Part shown: positions 62,697 through 64,000 of the stretch, piece after piece
How the letters are laid out: each line of letters begins with the position of its first letter
Position numbering within the stretch: the first letter of the stretch is position 1
From: Alphaproteobacteria bacterium
GTDB taxonomy: Bacteria > Pseudomonadota > Alphaproteobacteria > TMED109
DNA: 64,000 nt
Direction: 5' to 3'
NCBI GenBank assembly: GCA_021296265.1
Contig: JAGWAT010000006.1
Coordinates: 1,840-65,839 of the forward strand
The notes under the pieces: model-generated
Told to the model about the DNA's origin: nothing
Database searches by the model: none
Seen by the model: only the letters and a program-made list of their open reading frames with translations
Made by a program: the position numbers and the translations under genes

Positions 62697-62711
62697 TTTT
62701 GCATCGCAAAA
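62697..62711. promoter_or_regulatory. Candidate PhaR operator 2
   Basis: TTTTGC-ATC-GCAAAA, a perfect 6-bp inverted repeat with a 3-base centre, just downstream of the -10 element. Together with the upstream palindrome it brackets the promoter, the layout expected for repression by PhaR. Confidence 0.55.
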
Positions 62712-62779
62712 TGACTGGCTGAATTCGTCAGTCTTCCGCCCAGGATCCGCCGATCCGACCCGCCGAACGGAGAACAATC

Positions 62780-63301
62780 ATGACCACCACCGAGACTCAC
62801 GCCAAGAAGGTTGCCAGCGAAACGGCAGAGAAGATTGCCGCCGCCGGTAAGGAAACCCTGGAGACCGTCATGAAAATGGGGGCCGACGCGACCGCGGAGA
62901 GCTACAAGAATGCCACCGCATTCGGCCGGGAGCACCTCCACAAGACCAGGGACAGCTACAGCAAGGCGACCGTGTATGGCAAGGACAACCTTGACGCCAT
63001 GTCGGAATCCGCCGCCGCAGTGGTTGCCGGCTGGGAAGCCTATTACGCAGGCGTCGTCGACTACACCAAGAGCGCGATGGCCGAGCACATGGACATGGTA
63101 CAGCGATATTTCACGGTAAAGACACCGCAGGAGCTCATGGACCTGCAGGTCGAAGCCGCCAATCTGGCCGTCAACCGCGCCGTGGCCCAGTCGACAAAAA
63201 TGAACGAGATCGCTGCGGAAACGATGACCAAGGCGCTCGAGCCCATCAAGGGCCGAATCGACAGCACCGTTAAGTCGTTCGTCACCCCCCGCGCAGCCTG
63301 A
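62780..63301 (+). CDS. phaP: Phasin family protein
   Basis: 173 residues, helical and Ala/Lys/Glu-rich, as in granule-coating phasins: AKKVASETAEKIAAAGKETL, MKMGADATAESYKNATAFGR, AMSESAAAVVAGWEAYYAGV, DMVQRYFTVKTPQELMDLQV. Phasins coat PHA granules and control their size. The AACGGAGAAC before the ATG carries a ribosome site. It stands behind a promoter bracketed by inverted repeats and opposite phaR. Confidence 0.92.
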   Translation: MTTTETHAKKVASETAEKIAAAGKETLETVMKMGADATAESYKNATAFGREHLHKTRDSYSKATVYGKDNLDAMSESAAAVVAGWEAYYAGVVDYTKSAMAEHMDMVQRYFTVKTPQELMDLQVEAANLAVNRAVAQSTKMNEIAAETMTKALEPIKGRIDSTVKSFVTPRAA

Positions 63302-63339
63302 CGCCTGGCCCCGGCCGTTCCCGGGGCGAGGCACTCGAG

Positions 63340-63366
63340 GGGCATGGCGCCGCCGGCGGCATGCCC
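63340..63366 (+). terminator. Possible terminator after phaP
   Basis: GGGCATG (63340-63346) pairs with CATGCCC (63360-63366), with further GC pairing inside the loop. Only short T-containing sequence follows, so efficiency is uncertain. Confidence 0.4.
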
Positions 63367-63461
63367 TTCCTCAAGGGCACGTTCCTACCTAGACTTCAGT
63401 CGAAGCAACCGGTCCAGCGAATGCCCTGGTCAGTCAGACATTTCATGAACAGGGGCAAATC

Positions 63462-64000
63462 ATGAGCAGAGTTGCTCTCGTGACCGGTGGAACCCGGGGA
63501 ATCGGCGCCGCCACCGCCATCGCCCTCAAGGCCGAGGGATGCATCGTGGTCGTTGTCTACGGCCGGGACGACGAGAAAGCCAAGCACTTCCACAACGAGA
63601 CCGGAATCCCCGTCTACAAGTGGGACGTGTCGGATTTCGAAGCCTGCCAGGCAGGGGTCGCCAAAGTGGAGGCCGAACAGGGCCCGGTCGAGATCCTGAT
63701 CAACAACGCCGGTATCACGCGGGACGCCACCATGCACCGCATGGACTACGACCAGTGGCGCCAGGTCATCGAGACCAACATCGGTTCATGCTTCAACATG
63801 TCGCGGGCCGTCATCGCCAGCATGCGAAAACGCAAGTTCGGCCGGATCGTCAATGTGGGCTCGATCAACGGCCAGGCCGGACAATACGGCCAGGTCAATT
63901 ACGCCGCGGCCAAGTCAGGCATTCACGGGTTCACCAAGGCGCTCGCGCAGGAAGGCGCTGCCCACGGCATCACCGTCAATGCGATTGCCCCGGGGTACAT
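63462..64000 (+). CDS. phaB: Acetoacetyl-CoA reductase PhaB (cut by window edge)
   Basis: The first 179 or so residues of an SDR with the PhaB pattern: SRVALVTGGTRGIGAATAIA, NNAGITRDATMHRMDYDQWR, then GSINGQAGQYGQVNYAAAKS with the catalytic Ser, Tyr and Lys. PhaB reduces acetoacetyl-CoA to (R)-3-hydroxybutyryl-CoA for PHA synthesis, normally with NADPH. An AGGGGC lies before the ATG. The 3' end lies beyond the window. Confidence 0.93.
   Translation, partial: MSRVALVTGGTRGIGAATAIALKAEGCIVVVVYGRDDEKAKHFHNETGIPVYKWDVSDFEACQAGVAKVEAEQGPVEILINNAGITRDATMHRMDYDQWRQVIETNIGSCFNMSRAVIASMRKRKFGRIVNVGSINGQAGQYGQVNYAAAKSGIHGFTKALAQEGAAHGITVNAIAPGY

Overview
The window reads as chromosomal DNA of a high-GC alphaproteobacterium, most like the Rhodospirillales and relatives; I cannot name the genus. 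The support is a GAAC-N7-GAAC LexA operator in front of an imuA-imuB-dnaE2 mutagenesis cassette, a phaR/phaP/phaB polyhydroxyalkanoate locus, hspQ behind a sigma-32 type promoter, malonyl-CoA decarboxylase, livHMGF genes, and many catabolic genes with pervasive high-GC codon choice.

Layout. 1-6131: catabolic genes on both strands (class V aminotransferase, an orphan CO-dehydrogenase-type molybdenum subunit, a cyclophilin-like protein, an MmgE/PrpD protein, a DsbA-type isomerase). 6144-9281: hspQ, an OmpR/EnvZ-type two-component pair and tRNA-Thr(CGT). 9282-12830: a gene-poor accessory stretch beside the tRNA with two toxin-antitoxin pairs (higBA, brnT/XRE) and a small gene split by a G7 tract. 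12831-20539: an O-methyltransferase, then a plus-strand catabolic run (two SDRs, a hydroxyacyl-CoA dehydrogenase-like protein, a ThDP enzyme, a Tat-exported solute-binding protein, a DUF1330 protein). 20654-24974: an alpha/beta hydrolase and a livHMGF transporter lacking its binding protein; dusA diverges from it.

26049-33205: a tripartite RND efflux operon (small protein, TolC-type lipoprotein, Asp-rich adaptor, RND pump), then a YceI/cytochrome b561 pair. 33256-40733: acyl-CoA and malonyl-CoA genes, including a 59-codon gene coupled to malonyl-CoA decarboxylase and a decayed nnrD just upstream of it, an aminotransferase, and a two-subunit isoquinoline-oxidoreductase-type molybdoenzyme closed by a strong terminator. 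40899-48290: a broken hipA, a CDGSH protein with two paralogous hydratases, a metal-uptake-like operon (His-rich protein, His/Asp/Glu-rich porin, ZnuA-like and ZnuB-like proteins, no ATPase seen) and a three-frame AbiEii remnant.

48587-54099 is the SOS mutagenesis cassette under a LexA box embedded in its promoter. 54458-61175 holds scattered metabolic genes, including an NCS2 permease with a C-terminal ATPase-like domain. tRNA-Trp follows, and the window ends in the PHA locus: phaR facing phaP and phaB, with inverted repeats around the phaP promoter. phaB runs off the right edge.

The least explained items are the G7-split gene, the ORF coupled to malonyl-CoA decarboxylase, the metal locus with its 45-bp repeat porin, the Asp-rich RND adaptor, the permease-ATPase fusion and the CDGSH/hydratase operon. 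None amounts to a clearly new defence or mobile system from sequence alone.
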